Shown: positions 9,589 through 19,331, counted from the first letter of the stretch. The stretch is 32,048 nucleotides of DNA from JAETTH01 sp964455975 (GCA_964455975.1 CAYVYP010000010.1:1-32048); one strand, 5' to 3'. A program made the numbers and translations. Notes: a model not told the origin generated them from the letters alone.

Positions 9589-9607
9589 TGTTTCTACTTT
9601 TTATAAT

Positions 9608-9874
9608 TTATCCTGCCTTATTATCTTCATGGCTATATTTTAATTTTGTTGCCATACCTCCTCTTATATGTCTTTCTGCCTTATTTTCATCTAATATCTC
9701 TCTTACTTCTTTAGCTAAAATTGGATTTATTTTTAATAATCTTTCAGAAACATCTTTGTGTACAGTACTTTTACTTATTCCATATTTTTTAGCAGCTCCA
9801 CGAACTGTATCTTTTGTATCTATAATATATCGTGCCAAATTGCAAGCACGTTCTTCAATTGATATACCTTTCAT
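9608..9874 (-). CDS. spoIIID: Sporulation transcription factor SpoIIID
   Basis: SpoIIID is the mother-cell DNA-binding protein that reshapes the sigma-E regulon and leads to sigma-K. The 88-aa product carries the hallmark helix-turn-helix TVRGAAKKYGISKSTVHKDVSERL and the C-terminal basic motif HIRGGMATKLKY. N-terminal IEERACNLARYIIDTK also matches. Length is normal for the family. A GGAGG site precedes the ATG. It sits among other sporulation genes. Confidence 0.97.
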   Translation of the reverse strand: MKGISIEERACNLARYIIDTKDTVRGAAKKYGISKSTVHKDVSERLLKINPILAKEVREILDENKAERHIRGGMATKLKYSHEDNKAG

Positions 9875-9888
9875 AAAAGCAAAACCTC

Positions 9889-9923
9889 CATACGAATTAC
9901 ATTTGTTTAATTGTATTCGTATG
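9889..9923. repeat. 9-bp inverted repeat in the spoIIID leader
   Basis: The arms CATACGAAT (9889-9897) and ATTCGTATG (9915-9923) lie immediately upstream of, and partly beside, the spoIIID ribosome site. It may be an operator (SpoIIID autoregulates in Bacillus) or an RNA hairpin that limits translation. The CATACGAA on the minus strand also loosely resembles a sigma-E -10 box; this is uncertain. Confidence 0.35.
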
Positions 9924-9973
9924 AAGGTTGTATTAGAACGAAAGTTTTTTGGGCGGAGAAAAAGTTACCAAAA

Positions 9974-11056
9974 TCATATTATTTTTTTAATATCATCAAT
10001 ACTTAAATTACTTAAATAAGGATAAATTACAAAATCTTTTTTTCCATCTAAATTATTAAATTTAATTATTGTATAATCTGTATATTCATATATTTTACTT
10101 CCACCATCTTTATAATATCCATAATAACATACTCCTGCATCTGCATCAATATCTGCTTGTTTTAAAATTTTATCTATTAAAATATCATTAGAATTTAAAG
10201 CATCTGTAAAACTATATAGCATGTCTCCATCAATTGTAATAGTTATATCTCCACCTATTGTATATACATTATAATCATATTTGTCAGATATATCTTTATC
10301 TATAATTTTCTTAACACCTAAGTCTTTTCTTCCTACAAAATTAATTTCAAAATCTTTTTTATACCCTGTTGCTGATAATTTGTAACTACAAATATATGGT
10401 AATCCTGCTGTATCTGTATTTTGAAGAATTAATCTTTTCCCTAATAAAATATCTATCCACTCTTCTCCATCTTCTTTTTTAACATATTTTTTTCCTATTT
10501 TATATTCATATAAAGAATATTCTTTTGTTATTACATCTTCTACTGAATACTTGTCTCTCGAGCTATCATGTATGACAATTAGTTTTGAATTTTTAAACCA
10601 ATTTTCAATAGATGTTGTATCTGGTACATATTTTAATGTTTTTATTATTGGATCTCCTTCTGTGGTATATTCAATAATTCTTATTACTTTTTCTTCTACT
10701 ACATTGTTATTAATATTTTCAATTATTGTTACATTTTCATTTTCTAATTGTTCTTTATTACTACTTGAATTTGGAATATAATAATTATCTGTATATTTAA
10801 TAAACTCATTTAATTTGTTAAAATTAAAAACATTATTCCAAGTAATTACTACATCATTATAAAATTCTTCTTTAATTCCTGCTTCTTTCATTTTTTCTAT
10901 TTCTGCTTTTAAAATTTGATTATCTTCTATGCTACTTATAATATTTAAATTTTCTTTTTTTATTTTTGAATTATTTTTAATTATAAAATAATCACCTACT
11001 CCTAATACGCAAATTATTAAAATAATAGTTATAATAATGATAATTTTTTTTTTCAT
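9974..11056 (-). CDS. Membrane-anchored protein of unknown function
   Basis: I do not recognise this protein. The 360-aa product begins with a basic stretch and one hydrophobic segment (about residues 5-22), then a long outside domain with many Asp, Lys, Tyr and Asn. The start at 11056 forms an ATGA overlap with the stop of the upstream gene and has a GAAGGT site; longer starts (11125) lie inside that gene and lack a good site. Translational coupling to the PTPS-related membrane protein suggests a joint role in the envelope. No catalytic motif is visible. Confidence 0.75.
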   Translation of the reverse strand: MKKKIIIIITIILIICVLGVGDYFIIKNNSKIKKENLNIISSIEDNQILKAEIEKMKEAGIKEEFYNDVVITWNNVFNFNKLNEFIKYTDNYYIPNSSSNKEQLENENVTIIENINNNVVEEKVIRIIEYTTEGDPIIKTLKYVPDTTSIENWFKNSKLIVIHDSSRDKYSVEDVITKEYSLYEYKIGKKYVKKEDGEEWIDILLGKRLILQNTDTAGLPYICSYKLSATGYKKDFEINFVGRKDLGVKKIIDKDISDKYDYNVYTIGGDITITIDGDMLYSFTDALNSNDILIDKILKQADIDADAGVCYYGYYKDGGSKIYEYTDYTIIKFNNLDGKKDFVIYPYLSNLSIDDIKKII

Positions 11057-12759
11057 TTTTTTACCTTCTTCCATAAAATCACTATTAAATATAAAACTAT
11101 TGTTGTAAAAGAAATGATAATACAAATTTTGTGTAGTGTTGTAATGTGATATTCTACATTTATATTACCTTTAATATCTGAATTTAAGTTTACTTGAACT
11201 AATCCTTTATCAGATTCTACAGCTTCTAATATAACTTTAGTATTAGTTTGTTCTGATGTATATGAAATTTCATATCCTTTATAAAATAAATATGGTAATT
11301 CTAAAGCGGTATTTTCTTCTACATCACTTATATAAAAACTTAAAATTCCATTTTCTTTTGTTTGATTTTCTATTGTGGCATTTCCTGATATAAATGATAC
11401 TTTATCATCTCTATCTACTATATAATCGATAGAATCTATTGCTTTTTGTGGCCAATATTCTAAAAAAGATGAATACCTACTTACTTGATTTTTTGTATCT
11501 ATAATTTCATTTTCTTTATAAAATTCGTTATCAGCATTTTTAAAGTCTAAATTTAAAATAAATGTTAATGCATATATACATGATAAAACTATAAATATAC
11601 TTAATATTATAATTTTTAAGATTTTTTCTTTACTATTTTTTTGTAATATTTTTTCTATAAATTCAGCTATATTAATTCCTCCTATTATAGAAAAACAAAA
11701 TATTATAACACCTAGCAATCTCCATGGAAACTGTACCATAAGTAATATATCTGGCATAAAAGTCCATGGAAATAAAAATGTTGACATTATAGTTGCAATT
11801 ACTCCTACTATATAAAAGAATTTGTAATCTTTTTTCATAGTATCTTTTATTTTTACAAAGAATGTTAATATTAAACTAATTATAATTGGAATTCCTATAC
11901 AAAAATACATAGAAGAATCTGCTCCTTGAGCATTTCTTAATAACAATTGTAATGGATTTAAAGCATGACCCATAACAGAATCTTTACTATACATCTTTCC
12001 ATAACGGAAAACCTCATATTCACAACTTGATTTTTGTTCTAATAATGGAATTTCAAAAAATGAAACTGCTAAAACAATAATTAATGTTGAAATTATCAAC
12101 GTTTTCAATATTTTTTTATCTTTTAATTTTTTTATATTTATAAGTACATAGAAAAATCCTAATATAAAAATTAACATTGTACTAATATTATGTGATAAAA
12201 CTAATCCTATAGTACCTAATACATATAAATAAGATTTTTTTATATCTCCATTTATAATATTGTAAACACCTCTAAATATAATAGGAATAAAGATGAAACT
12301 TGCCATTTCTCCTACTGCTACTCTTGTATATGCATTTAGCAAACGGTATGGTGCGCACATATATATAACACTTGAAATTAAAGCTGCTGTATTATTTTTT
12401 GATATTGTTTTTACCATTTTAAACATGGCAATTCCTGAAAATAAAAATGTACAAAAAATAAATAATTTCATTGCAATTACCACATTACTTGTTAAAAATG
12501 CAAAAAATAAATTTATAACAGTTGATACTGGTGGATAAAATAAATTCCATCCAAATCCTAAATTATTTGAAAAACGTGAAACTATATATGGACTTTGTCC
12601 ATTTACTATTTGTTCCATTGTTCCTATAGTTCTAGAAATATGAAAATCCCCATCATGTCCAGTATGTATACCAGAATTAAATAGTGGTATAGACATAGCT
12701 ATTGCAACTAACAGTATTATTATATAATAATATATGTTTTTTTCTCTTAACTTTTTCAT
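11053..12759 (-). CDS. Polytopic membrane protein, PTPS-related / GT-C-like
   Basis: The 568-aa product has about ten hydrophobic segments over residues 10-390 and a soluble region before a last membrane helix at the C-terminus. The N-terminal loop HTGHDGDFHISRTIG, with its GHDxxFH motif after the first helix, is typical of the 6-pyruvoyl-tetrahydropterin-synthase-related membrane family and resembles the acidic first loop of GT-C glycosyltransferases. A role in transferring sugars to envelope polymers fits the LtaS-like and MurT neighbours, but substrate and activity are inference. AAGGAG precedes the ATG. It is coupled by a 4-base overlap to the next gene. Confidence 0.75.
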   Translation of the reverse strand: MKKLREKNIYYYIIILLVAIAMSIPLFNSGIHTGHDGDFHISRTIGTMEQIVNGQSPYIVSRFSNNLGFGWNLFYPPVSTVINLFFAFLTSNVVIAMKLFIFCTFLFSGIAMFKMVKTISKNNTAALISSVIYMCAPYRLLNAYTRVAVGEMASFIFIPIIFRGVYNIINGDIKKSYLYVLGTIGLVLSHNISTMLIFILGFFYVLINIKKLKDKKILKTLIISTLIIVLAVSFFEIPLLEQKSSCEYEVFRYGKMYSKDSVMGHALNPLQLLLRNAQGADSSMYFCIGIPIIISLILTFFVKIKDTMKKDYKFFYIVGVIATIMSTFLFPWTFMPDILLMVQFPWRLLGVIIFCFSIIGGINIAEFIEKILQKNSKEKILKIIILSIFIVLSCIYALTFILNLDFKNADNEFYKENEIIDTKNQVSRYSSFLEYWPQKAIDSIDYIVDRDDKVSFISGNATIENQTKENGILSFYISDVEENTALELPYLFYKGYEISYTSEQTNTKVILEAVESDKGLVQVNLNSDIKGNINVEYHITTLHKICIIISFTTIVLYLIVILWKKVKK

Positions 12760-12809
12760 AGCATCTCCTTTTTTATTTTTGATTTATATATATCTTATCA
12801 TACTACTAT

Positions 12810-14765
12810 TTATTTGAAATAATTTTTAAGTGTATTATAATAATTATTTTCTAATATTAATTTTGAAATTTGATATTTTTGATAAATAATTGTACTTATT
12901 TTATCTACATATTCATTTTCTACCGCTACTCCTTCATTTGATGTAAACTTCTTTGTAACTGAACTATATCTTCCTTTATCTGTTATAAAACTTCTATCTG
13001 AAAATATAACAAGTGGATCTGAATTTGATAATATATCTGTTCCCATTAAAAATCTTGAATCATATTTAACACCAAATAAGTTTAATAATGTTGGAAGTAC
13101 ATCTAAACTACTTCCTAATTTTTCTACTTTTATTGGTTTTTCCATTTTACTATTCCATACTAAAAATGGCATATGATATTTTTCAAACGTATTATCTCTA
13201 GTATAAGTTGATAATTCATTTATTTCATCTAAAGTTAACCCATATGGATAATGATCAGCACTTATTGCAATAACAGTATCTTCTAATTTACCTGCTTTTT
13301 CTAATCTATCTATCAATTCTCCTATTGCTTTATCTAATTCTATTTGTGTAGCTAAATAAGATCTTGCTTTTGCTGAATATGGAAGGCTTTTTACTTCATC
13401 CCAATTTTTATTTGCTATATAATTTCCGTTTGTAGTATAATTTAAATGTCCGCTTACAGTCATATAATAACTAATAAAATTCTCATCTTGTATATAATCA
13501 TCTGTTGTTGCTTGTATCATTTCATAATCACTATTTGGCCATCTTGTACAATTCATTCTTTTTTCTAAACCATTTCCCTTTGCTAAATATGAATTATATC
13601 CCATACCTGCTATATATTTATCTCTATCATAATATGTATATGTATGATCATGATAAGCTTGTGAAGTATATCCTAATCTTTCAAATACATTTGCATATGA
13701 ATATGGCATATAATTATTTTGCACTTTTGATAAGCTCCACACTCCTTCTTTGGGAATTAATGATGTATCTGTAATATATTCTCCATCTGCTGTACTTACT
13801 GGAAATATTGGAGTATAAAAATTATCAAATTGAAATCCTTCATTATATAATTTATATAAATTCGGAGTTAAGTCTTCTCTTATTGCTAAACTGCTAAAAC
13901 CTTCTGCTACAAATACTATCAAGTTTTTTCCTTCAAACATTCCTGTATATTCATTTTGTTTAGTTGCTTCACTAGAACTAATGTATTCATTAATTTTTTT
14001 AATATTTGAATTAGTAGTTGCATAATTTAACGTATTAAAATCTATTTCTATTTTATTATATTCATATTCTTTTATTTCTGGCTCTGGTTCTGATTCAGGT
14101 TCACTATTTACAGTTAATGTTTCTTCTTCAAATCCTAAAAACATTCTTTGAAGGTCAAGTCTCATTTCTGTAAATATTCCAAATGTTTGTACTGTCAAAT
14201 TTGGTGCATGCATTTTGTAATATAAATTGTAAGGGCTATATAACTGTCCATTTGTAGGTATTAAATTTAATATTCCTATTGGTATTACTTGAAAGATTAC
14301 TATTAACAAAATAACTACTATTCTTTTTTTATAATTACTTTTTTTAAAATCTATTATTTTAAATATTTGAAATGACATTAATAATAAAATTGGAACTAAC
14401 ATTGCCGTTATTGGAATCCAATTATCTAACACAGTTTTAAATATCATATCAGCAAATTGTAATATTTGCCCTCCTCCATTAAAGGCTGAAAAAAACGATA
14501 TTATAGATTGATATATAATGTAATAAATAAATTGAGCACAAAATACAAATTCAATTATTGCTATTAAAATATATGCAATTACTGCATTTACCTTTTTACC
14601 AAATATTCCAGTAACAAAATTCAATATTAATCCTATTGGTAATGAAAATAATAATATATACATCATATTTTGTGGAATCATTCCAAATGCTACATAAGAA
14701 AATATTAATTCTTCATAAATTATAAATAGTACAAAAAAAATTGTTAATCCGATTCTTTTCTTCAT
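12810..14765 (-). CDS. LTA synthase family sulfatase-fold membrane protein
   Basis: Proteins of this family transfer glycerol-phosphate from phosphatidylglycerol to build lipoteichoic acid, or related phospho-groups. The 651-aa product has five N-terminal membrane helices (to about residue 165), a linker rich in Glu/Pro, and an outer sulfatase-fold domain. It starts at IVFVAEGFSS, with the nucleophile Thr in VSTADGEYITDTS and the metal ligands in ISADHYP. The Thr and the D-H pair are present, so it should be active. It follows gatD by 23 bases on the same strand, tying it to the murT/gatD wall cluster. The exact product (true LtaS or another phosphotransferase) is not decidable here. Confidence 0.85.
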   Translation of the reverse strand: MKKRIGLTIFFVLFIIYEELIFSYVAFGMIPQNMMYILLFSLPIGLILNFVTGIFGKKVNAVIAYILIAIIEFVFCAQFIYYIIYQSIISFFSAFNGGGQILQFADMIFKTVLDNWIPITAMLVPILLLMSFQIFKIIDFKKSNYKKRIVVILLIVIFQVIPIGILNLIPTNGQLYSPYNLYYKMHAPNLTVQTFGIFTEMRLDLQRMFLGFEEETLTVNSEPESEPEPEIKEYEYNKIEIDFNTLNYATTNSNIKKINEYISSSEATKQNEYTGMFEGKNLIVFVAEGFSSLAIREDLTPNLYKLYNEGFQFDNFYTPIFPVSTADGEYITDTSLIPKEGVWSLSKVQNNYMPYSYANVFERLGYTSQAYHDHTYTYYDRDKYIAGMGYNSYLAKGNGLEKRMNCTRWPNSDYEMIQATTDDYIQDENFISYYMTVSGHLNYTTNGNYIANKNWDEVKSLPYSAKARSYLATQIELDKAIGELIDRLEKAGKLEDTVIAISADHYPYGLTLDEINELSTYTRDNTFEKYHMPFLVWNSKMEKPIKVEKLGSSLDVLPTLLNLFGVKYDSRFLMGTDILSNSDPLVIFSDRSFITDKGRYSSVTKKFTSNEGVAVENEYVDKISTIIYQKYQISKLILENNYYNTLKNYFK

Positions 14766-14788
14766 CTTTTCACCCTATAATTCTTCTT

Positions 14789-15490
14789 TTATTTGCTCAA
14801 GTTTTCAAATTCCTTTAATCTTTGATTATAACTTTCCATTATTTCTTTTTCATATGCTAATTTAGGATTTTCTACTCCCATTTTTTCTAATAAGTATTTA
14901 GTAAATAATGGATTTAATATTAATATTGGTCCTAAAAGATATGTTCCTATAAAATTATTTATTTTAATTCCTTCTAACTTTGTTGTTTCATTTAATCCTT
15001 CTCCCATTGTTGTTTGAATAAAATAATTATTTTCTATTTCTCCATAACTTTTTGTAAATTGATTTTTAAATCCAACCATTTTTATATTTTCAAATGTTCC
15101 AAGTATCATATCATTAAACCTATGCATCATATCTCTTTTTGCATATGTATTAACTATACCAAGTCCATCAATTTTACTTTCATCTTCATTTTGTATGTAT
15201 TTTCCAAAGATTTCAAAACTATTTCCTGTTAATAAAAAACATACATTAGAATTAATAAGTTCTTGTATTTTTTCTTTATATCCCATAAGTTTTTTAATTA
15301 CCTTTTCTTGCATTTTTTCTGTCATTGGTCCTAAATATATTAAATTTATATTTTCATTTACAAACCTAGGTATTTCATCAAATGAAGTTTCATAAAATTC
15401 TGCATCTGGTATGCACTTTTTTAAGTATTTCATATTGCTTATATCCCCAAAAAGATTGCAAAACTCTGGAAATAATACTTCTATTTTCAT
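14789..15490 (-). CDS. gatD: GatD-like glutamine amidotransferase subunit lacking catalytic residues
   Basis: GatD normally frees ammonia from glutamine for MurT, which amidates the D-Glu of lipid II. The 233-aa product aligns over the family: LFPEFCNLFGDISNMKYL at the start, GFKNQFTKSYGE (usually GFENHGGRT) and FIGTYLLGPILILNP (usually GTYLHGPLLPKNP). The nucleophile motif CGGYQxLG is here GNSFEIFG, so the Cys is gone, and the catalytic His of YLHGP is Leu. It is thus probably a non-catalytic GatD that scaffolds MurT, or one of changed chemistry. It starts 1 base after the murT stop, as usual for the pair. No CGG or frameshift is present that would explain the changes. Confidence 0.8.
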   Translation of the reverse strand: MKIEVLFPEFCNLFGDISNMKYLKKCIPDAEFYETSFDEIPRFVNENINLIYLGPMTEKMQEKVIKKLMGYKEKIQELINSNVCFLLTGNSFEIFGKYIQNEDESKIDGLGIVNTYAKRDMMHRFNDMILGTFENIKMVGFKNQFTKSYGEIENNYFIQTTMGEGLNETTKLEGIKINNFIGTYLLGPILILNPLFTKYLLEKMGVENPKLAYEKEIMESYNQRLKEFENLSK

Positions 15491-15491
15491 G

Positions 15492-16871
15492 CTATACTCC
15501 TTTTTTATTATTTTCTAATATTATTTTATTTCTTAATTTTTCTTTTACTTTTTTAGCTAAATCATATGCATATAAATCATGTAAAATAAAAATTTTATCT
15601 ATATCTTGTAATTCTATATAATCTACTGTTTCTATTTCGTCTCTTATACAGATTAACTTCTCTTCTTTTATTCCTGCAATAAGTAATCTTATTTTGTCAT
15701 CTAAATATCTAGCTCCAGCTACAACAATTTGCTTTATATCTTCTCCATTTAAAAATTCAAAGTCACAATCATATAGCCAAGATATATTTTCGGATGAATT
15801 TGCTGCATCATGAAGATCATCTAATAATAATATAACAACTTTATTTTCTTTTTCTTTTCTCACATAGTCAAATACCCTTGAGCAAGCTATTGGATTTTGA
15901 CCTTTTGCTAAATGAAGTATTACTTTTTTATCTCCTATTTGTTCTTCAGAAAATCTAGTTTCTACTATTTTAAGTTTATCCATAGAATTATTAATTTCAT
16001 TATGAGAAAGTCCAAATTCTCTAAGTACCGTAATCATTGCTAATTGATTGTAAATATTTATAATATTATTAGTAATTAATTTATAATTTTCTTCCTTCCC
16101 ATTTTCATTAATAGTCATTTTCATATTTTCTAAATCTATATTTTTTACAAAATAATTAATTTCAGGTGATTTAAAATCACAGTTTGGACAATGTGCTTTT
16201 CCTATATGATTATATCTTACATAATCATATATTAATTTTGAATTACATTTAGGACATACAATAATATCTCTTGCTATATTTTCTAATTTATCTGTATCTG
16301 TTTCTAATTTATCAATTCCAAAATATACTCTATCGTTTTCTGGTGCTAAATTACTAACTATTAAATCATCTCCATTTAATATTAATTTAGTCTGACTTGG
16401 AATACTACTATTTAAAATATTTGCAATAAATTCTGTATGAGCATTTCTTTTTAAAGAATCTCTAAATAAATTTGTACAAATTAAATAATTAGGTTTAATG
16501 TATGGGTATATCTTTTTTGCACTTCTTTCGTCTAATTCAAGTACTGCTATTTTCTTTTTTGATTTTCCTAAAAAAGTACTTCCTTCAATTAAAGTAGATG
16601 CTACACCTGCATTTATATTTGCTCCTAATCCATTATCTAAAATATCATATCCATTATCTTTTAAAATATCTTCAATCATGTTGGATACTGTGGTTTTTCC
16701 ATTTGTTCCTGTTACACCTATTATTTTTTCAGGTTTTCCTATTTTTCCTAAAAAATCAGGACATATTGTTATTGCTAACTTTCCTGGGAAATATGTTGCA
16801 TCTCTTTTTATCATTCTTAATAGCAATTTTGCTAATTTTGCACTCCAAAGTGCTATATAAAACTTTAACAT
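15492..16871 (-). CDS. murT: MurT, lipid II isoglutaminyl synthase ligase subunit
   Basis: MurT is a Mur-ligase-like ATPase that, with GatD, amidates lipid II. The 459-aa product has an N-terminal helix, P-loop GVTGTNGKTT (about residue 50), ELDERSAKK, and NLFRDSLKR. The MurT-specific zinc ribbon (CPKC then CPNC) is inserted in the middle domain, and the C-terminal DUF1727 domain follows. The SENISWLYDCDFE segment corresponds to the usual GRDVSWLWDxDFE, so the Asp thought to complete the GatD triad appears to be Asn, in line with the changed GatD. The start at 16871 (GGGAGA site) is preferred over an in-frame Met at 16916 lying in the preceding gene. Confidence 0.9.
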   Translation of the reverse strand: MLKFYIALWSAKLAKLLLRMIKRDATYFPGKLAITICPDFLGKIGKPEKIIGVTGTNGKTTVSNMIEDILKDNGYDILDNGLGANINAGVASTLIEGSTFLGKSKKKIAVLELDERSAKKIYPYIKPNYLICTNLFRDSLKRNAHTEFIANILNSSIPSQTKLILNGDDLIVSNLAPENDRVYFGIDKLETDTDKLENIARDIIVCPKCNSKLIYDYVRYNHIGKAHCPNCDFKSPEINYFVKNIDLENMKMTINENGKEENYKLITNNIINIYNQLAMITVLREFGLSHNEINNSMDKLKIVETRFSEEQIGDKKVILHLAKGQNPIACSRVFDYVRKEKENKVVILLLDDLHDAANSSENISWLYDCDFEFLNGEDIKQIVVAGARYLDDKIRLLIAGIKEEKLICIRDEIETVDYIELQDIDKIFILHDLYAYDLAKKVKEKLRNKIILENNKKGV

Positions 16872-16887
16872 TTTATTATTCTCCCTA

Positions 16888-17076
16888 TTATCTTTCTTCT
16901 TGTTCTTCCTTTTCAATTATTTTTAATTCTTCTTCTAATTCTCTTGCTTCATTTTCTAAAGCTTCATCTTCTTCTAATTCTTCTTGAGTATATGCTCTTC
17001 TACTAGCATTATTTTCTATATTTGTTCTTCTATGTCCTATTTCCATTAGTCTTTTTTGTATTTCATATTTTTTCAT
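16888..17076 (-). CDS. Small charged helical protein
   Basis: I do not recognise this 62-aa product. It begins KKYEIQKRLMEIGHRRTNIENN and continues into a run very rich in Glu (the last half is almost all Glu, Leu, Lys, Arg and Ala), which should form one long helix or coiled coil. It has an AAGGAG site close to its ATG and lies 16 bases before murT on the same strand, so it is probably the first gene of the murT-gatD unit. It might be an adaptor for the complex, which is speculation. Confidence 0.65.
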   Translation of the reverse strand: MKKYEIQKRLMEIGHRRTNIENNASRRAYTQEELEEDEALENEARELEEELKIIEKEEQEER

Positions 17077-17190
17077 AATACTCTCTCCTTTTATAACTTA
17101 TATTCTATATTTTTTTTGTAATTTAATCAAGCTATTATTAATATTTTTAAGGTTTTTTAAGATTTATTTGTTCTTTCTAAAATAAACAAT

Positions 17191-17221
17191 AAAAAAGTTG
17201 AGATAAAAACTCAACTTTTTT
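17191..17221 (-). terminator. Terminator after recO
   Basis: The 12-bp arms AAAAAAGTTGAG (17191-17202) and CTCAACTTTTTT (17210-17221) follow the recO stop by 7 bases. It separates the era-yqzL-recO unit from the murT unit. Confidence 0.85.
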
Positions 17222-17228
17222 ATTAATT

Positions 17229-17957
17229 TTAAAATAATTCATCTAATTTATATTCTTTTTCTAATTTCTCATTTAAATATATTTTTGATATTAATTTTAA
17301 TTCTTTTAAACTATCTTCTGAAACATTAAATGAGTATAATTTTTTAGCAGGTGCTAATACTATGTATTTAATTGATTGCTTTGTTCCTTCGTTCATTTTT
17401 ACTGCTGCTGTATCTTGTTTCCCACAACTACTACATTTAAATCCATTATCTTTAAAGCTAAAATATTCTATATTTTCTTGTAATTTACAACAATTGCAAT
17501 TTTTAATATTAGGTGTAAATCCTATAATTGAAAGTAATCTAATTTTAAATACTGATAAAATAAATTCTAAATCTGTATCAGTATTTGCTATCATATACAA
17601 TGTATTTAAATAAAGTTGTAATATTTTATATGAATTTTGATTTTCTGTAGTTACATCATATATTATTTTATTTATATGTATTGCATATTTTAATTTATCT
17701 AAATCACACCTTATATTATAAAATAATTCTATTGTTTCGCAAGAATTAATATGGTATGTTTCTCCACCTTTATATAACATATATTCTCCAAAACAAAATA
17801 GCTGTGTTCCAGCCATTAATTGACTTTTACTTCTTCTTGCACCTTTTGCAACACAAGCTATTTTACCAATTCCTGGAGTTAAAATTGTAACCATTTTATC
17901 AAAATCTCCAGAATTACTTTCTGAAATTATAATTCCACTTTGTTTTGTTGTTCCCAT
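17229..17957 (-). CDS. recO: DNA repair protein RecO
   Basis: RecO works with RecR to load RecA on single-stranded DNA covered by SSB. The 242-aa product has the N-terminal OB-fold (SGIIISESNSGDFDKMVTILT, KGARRSKS) and a helical domain with an inserted zinc finger made by CNCC and CSSC near residues 160-180. Length is typical. Its first codons overlap the end of yqzL by 31 bases, and the era-yqzL-recO order is the common Firmicutes one. Confidence 0.95.
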   Translation of the reverse strand: MGTTKQSGIIISESNSGDFDKMVTILTPGIGKIACVAKGARRSKSQLMAGTQLFCFGEYMLYKGGETYHINSCETIELFYNIRCDLDKLKYAIHINKIIYDVTTENQNSYKILQLYLNTLYMIANTDTDLEFILSVFKIRLLSIIGFTPNIKNCNCCKLQENIEYFSFKDNGFKCSSCGKQDTAAVKMNEGTKQSIKYIVLAPAKKLYSFNVSEDSLKELKLISKIYLNEKLEKEYKLDELF

Positions 17958-18097
17958 TTAATTTCCCTATCTAATTCACATATATTTTTTCTTGTTCCTA
18001 ATATATCTTTTTCTAAATCTTCTACTTGCATTAATTCCATAAATGTATCTATATTTCCTGTTTGTTTAAAAGTATTCCACGCTATTTGTTTTATCAT
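17927..18097 (-). CDS. yqzL: YqzL-like small protein
   Basis: This short 56-aa ORF begins IKQIAWNTFKQTGNIDTFMELMQVED, matching the YqzL pattern (an aromatic-rich start, WxxFxxTGNIDTY/F). YqzL proteins lie between era and recO in many Firmicutes; their role is unknown. An AAGGAG site stands before the ATG at 18097. This version is slightly longer than usual, and its 3' end overlaps recO by 31 bases in another frame, suggesting coupled translation. Confidence 0.85.
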   Translation of the reverse strand: MIKQIAWNTFKQTGNIDTFMELMQVEDLEKDILGTRKNICELDREIKWEQQNKVEL

Positions 18098-18191
18098 ATA
18101 ATCAAGCTCCTTCTTAAAGTAATTTTTAATTATCTTTAATTTATCTTTTGCATTTTGAAAAATTTTATACTGGATTTTATTACCTCATTAT

Positions 18192-19088
18192 TTAATTCAT
18201 TTTAAATTTTTTTACTATTGAATCATTATCTTGCCAGTCTTCTTTTACTTTAACCCATACTTTAAGGTTTATTTTTGTCCCTAACATTTTTTCTAAATCT
18301 TGTCTTGCATAAGTTCCAATTTTCTTTAGCATTTGACCGCCTTTACCTATAATAATTCCCTTATGCGAATTTCTTAAACAAAAAATTGTTGCTTCAACAT
18401 CATATATTTCTTCTTCCGCTTTTGTTTTTCTCAAATTCATTTTTTCAACTTCAATATATAATCCATGTGGTACTTCATCATCTAATAATTTTAATGCTTT
18501 TTCTCTTATTGTTTCTTCTGCTAGCTGTCTTAAAGTTTGGTCTGTATATTCTTCTATATCATAATATGCAGGACCTTCTTTTAAGTTCTTTTCTATTTCA
18601 TTTAAAATATCTTCAATATTTTTATTTTTATCTGCCTGTACAGGTATAACTGCTGTAAAATCGTATTCTTTACTATAAATTTCGATTAGTTTTGCTAATT
18701 CTTCTTTTTTAACTAAATCTATTTTATTAATAATAAGGATTGTTTTTTTATGTGCCTCTTTTATTTTTTCTAATATTTTAGAATCTCCTCTTCCTATATC
18801 TTTAGAGTTAGCTTCTATTACAAATAGAACAATATCAACATCACCAATTGAGCCAAATGCACTTTCTATCATAGTGTTACCTAATTTTGTTTTTGGCTTG
18901 TGAATTCCAGGAGTATCTATAAATACTATTTGTGAATTTTCTCTATTTATAATTCCTCTTATTTGAGTTCTAGTTGTTTGAGTTTTATTTGCAACTGCTG
19001 CAACCTTTTCTCCAACCAACCCATTAATCAATGTAGACTTTCCTACATTTGTTCTTCCAACCACTGCTACAAATCCTGATTTAAACAT
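18192..19088 (-). CDS. era: GTPase Era
   Basis: Era is an essential GTPase that binds the 3' end of 16S rRNA in small-subunit assembly. The 298-aa product has G1 GRTNVGKST (about residues 11-19), G3 DTPG, G4 NKID, and the C-terminal KH domain with RNSHKGIIIGKGGQMLKKIG. Full length. A GGAGG site precedes the ATG. It heads the era-yqzL-recO unit. Confidence 0.97.
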   Translation of the reverse strand: MFKSGFVAVVGRTNVGKSTLINGLVGEKVAAVANKTQTTRTQIRGIINRENSQIVFIDTPGIHKPKTKLGNTMIESAFGSIGDVDIVLFVIEANSKDIGRGDSKILEKIKEAHKKTILIINKIDLVKKEELAKLIEIYSKEYDFTAVIPVQADKNKNIEDILNEIEKNLKEGPAYYDIEEYTDQTLRQLAEETIREKALKLLDDEVPHGLYIEVEKMNLRKTKAEEEIYDVEATIFCLRNSHKGIIIGKGGQMLKKIGTYARQDLEKMLGTKINLKVWVKVKEDWQDNDSIVKKFKMN

Positions 19089-19302
19089 GTTTCCTCCAAT
19101 TTTTTATATTTTATCACATTACCCTTTATTTTAATCTATAGTATTATTTAAAAACATCATAATTATAATCACTTATTTTTGCTAAATTTGTAAAAAATAA
19201 TCATAAAATTTTATATTTTTTTCGATTAAATTTACTTGACAATTAGTATTTTATCACAATTAAATAATTTTTTCCATAAAAAATATCTTTTCTCATATAA
19301 TC

Positions 19303-19331
19303 TTGAACTTTTGGAAATAATTTTATATAAT
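19303..19331 (+). promoter_or_regulatory. Sigma-A type promoter of asnS
   Basis: TTGAAC (19303-19308), a 17-bp spacer, then TATAAT (19326-19331), 33 bases before the asnS start. A second possible -35, TTGACA, lies at 19236-19241. The 5' leader from the near promoter is too short for a T-box riboswitch, and I see no T-box in the gap 19089-19364. Confidence 0.75.

Noticed and set aside
9950..9960. GGGCGGAGAAAAAG as another CGGA recoding site
   Set aside because: It lies in the gap between spoIIID and the anchored-protein gene, where no gene frame is present.
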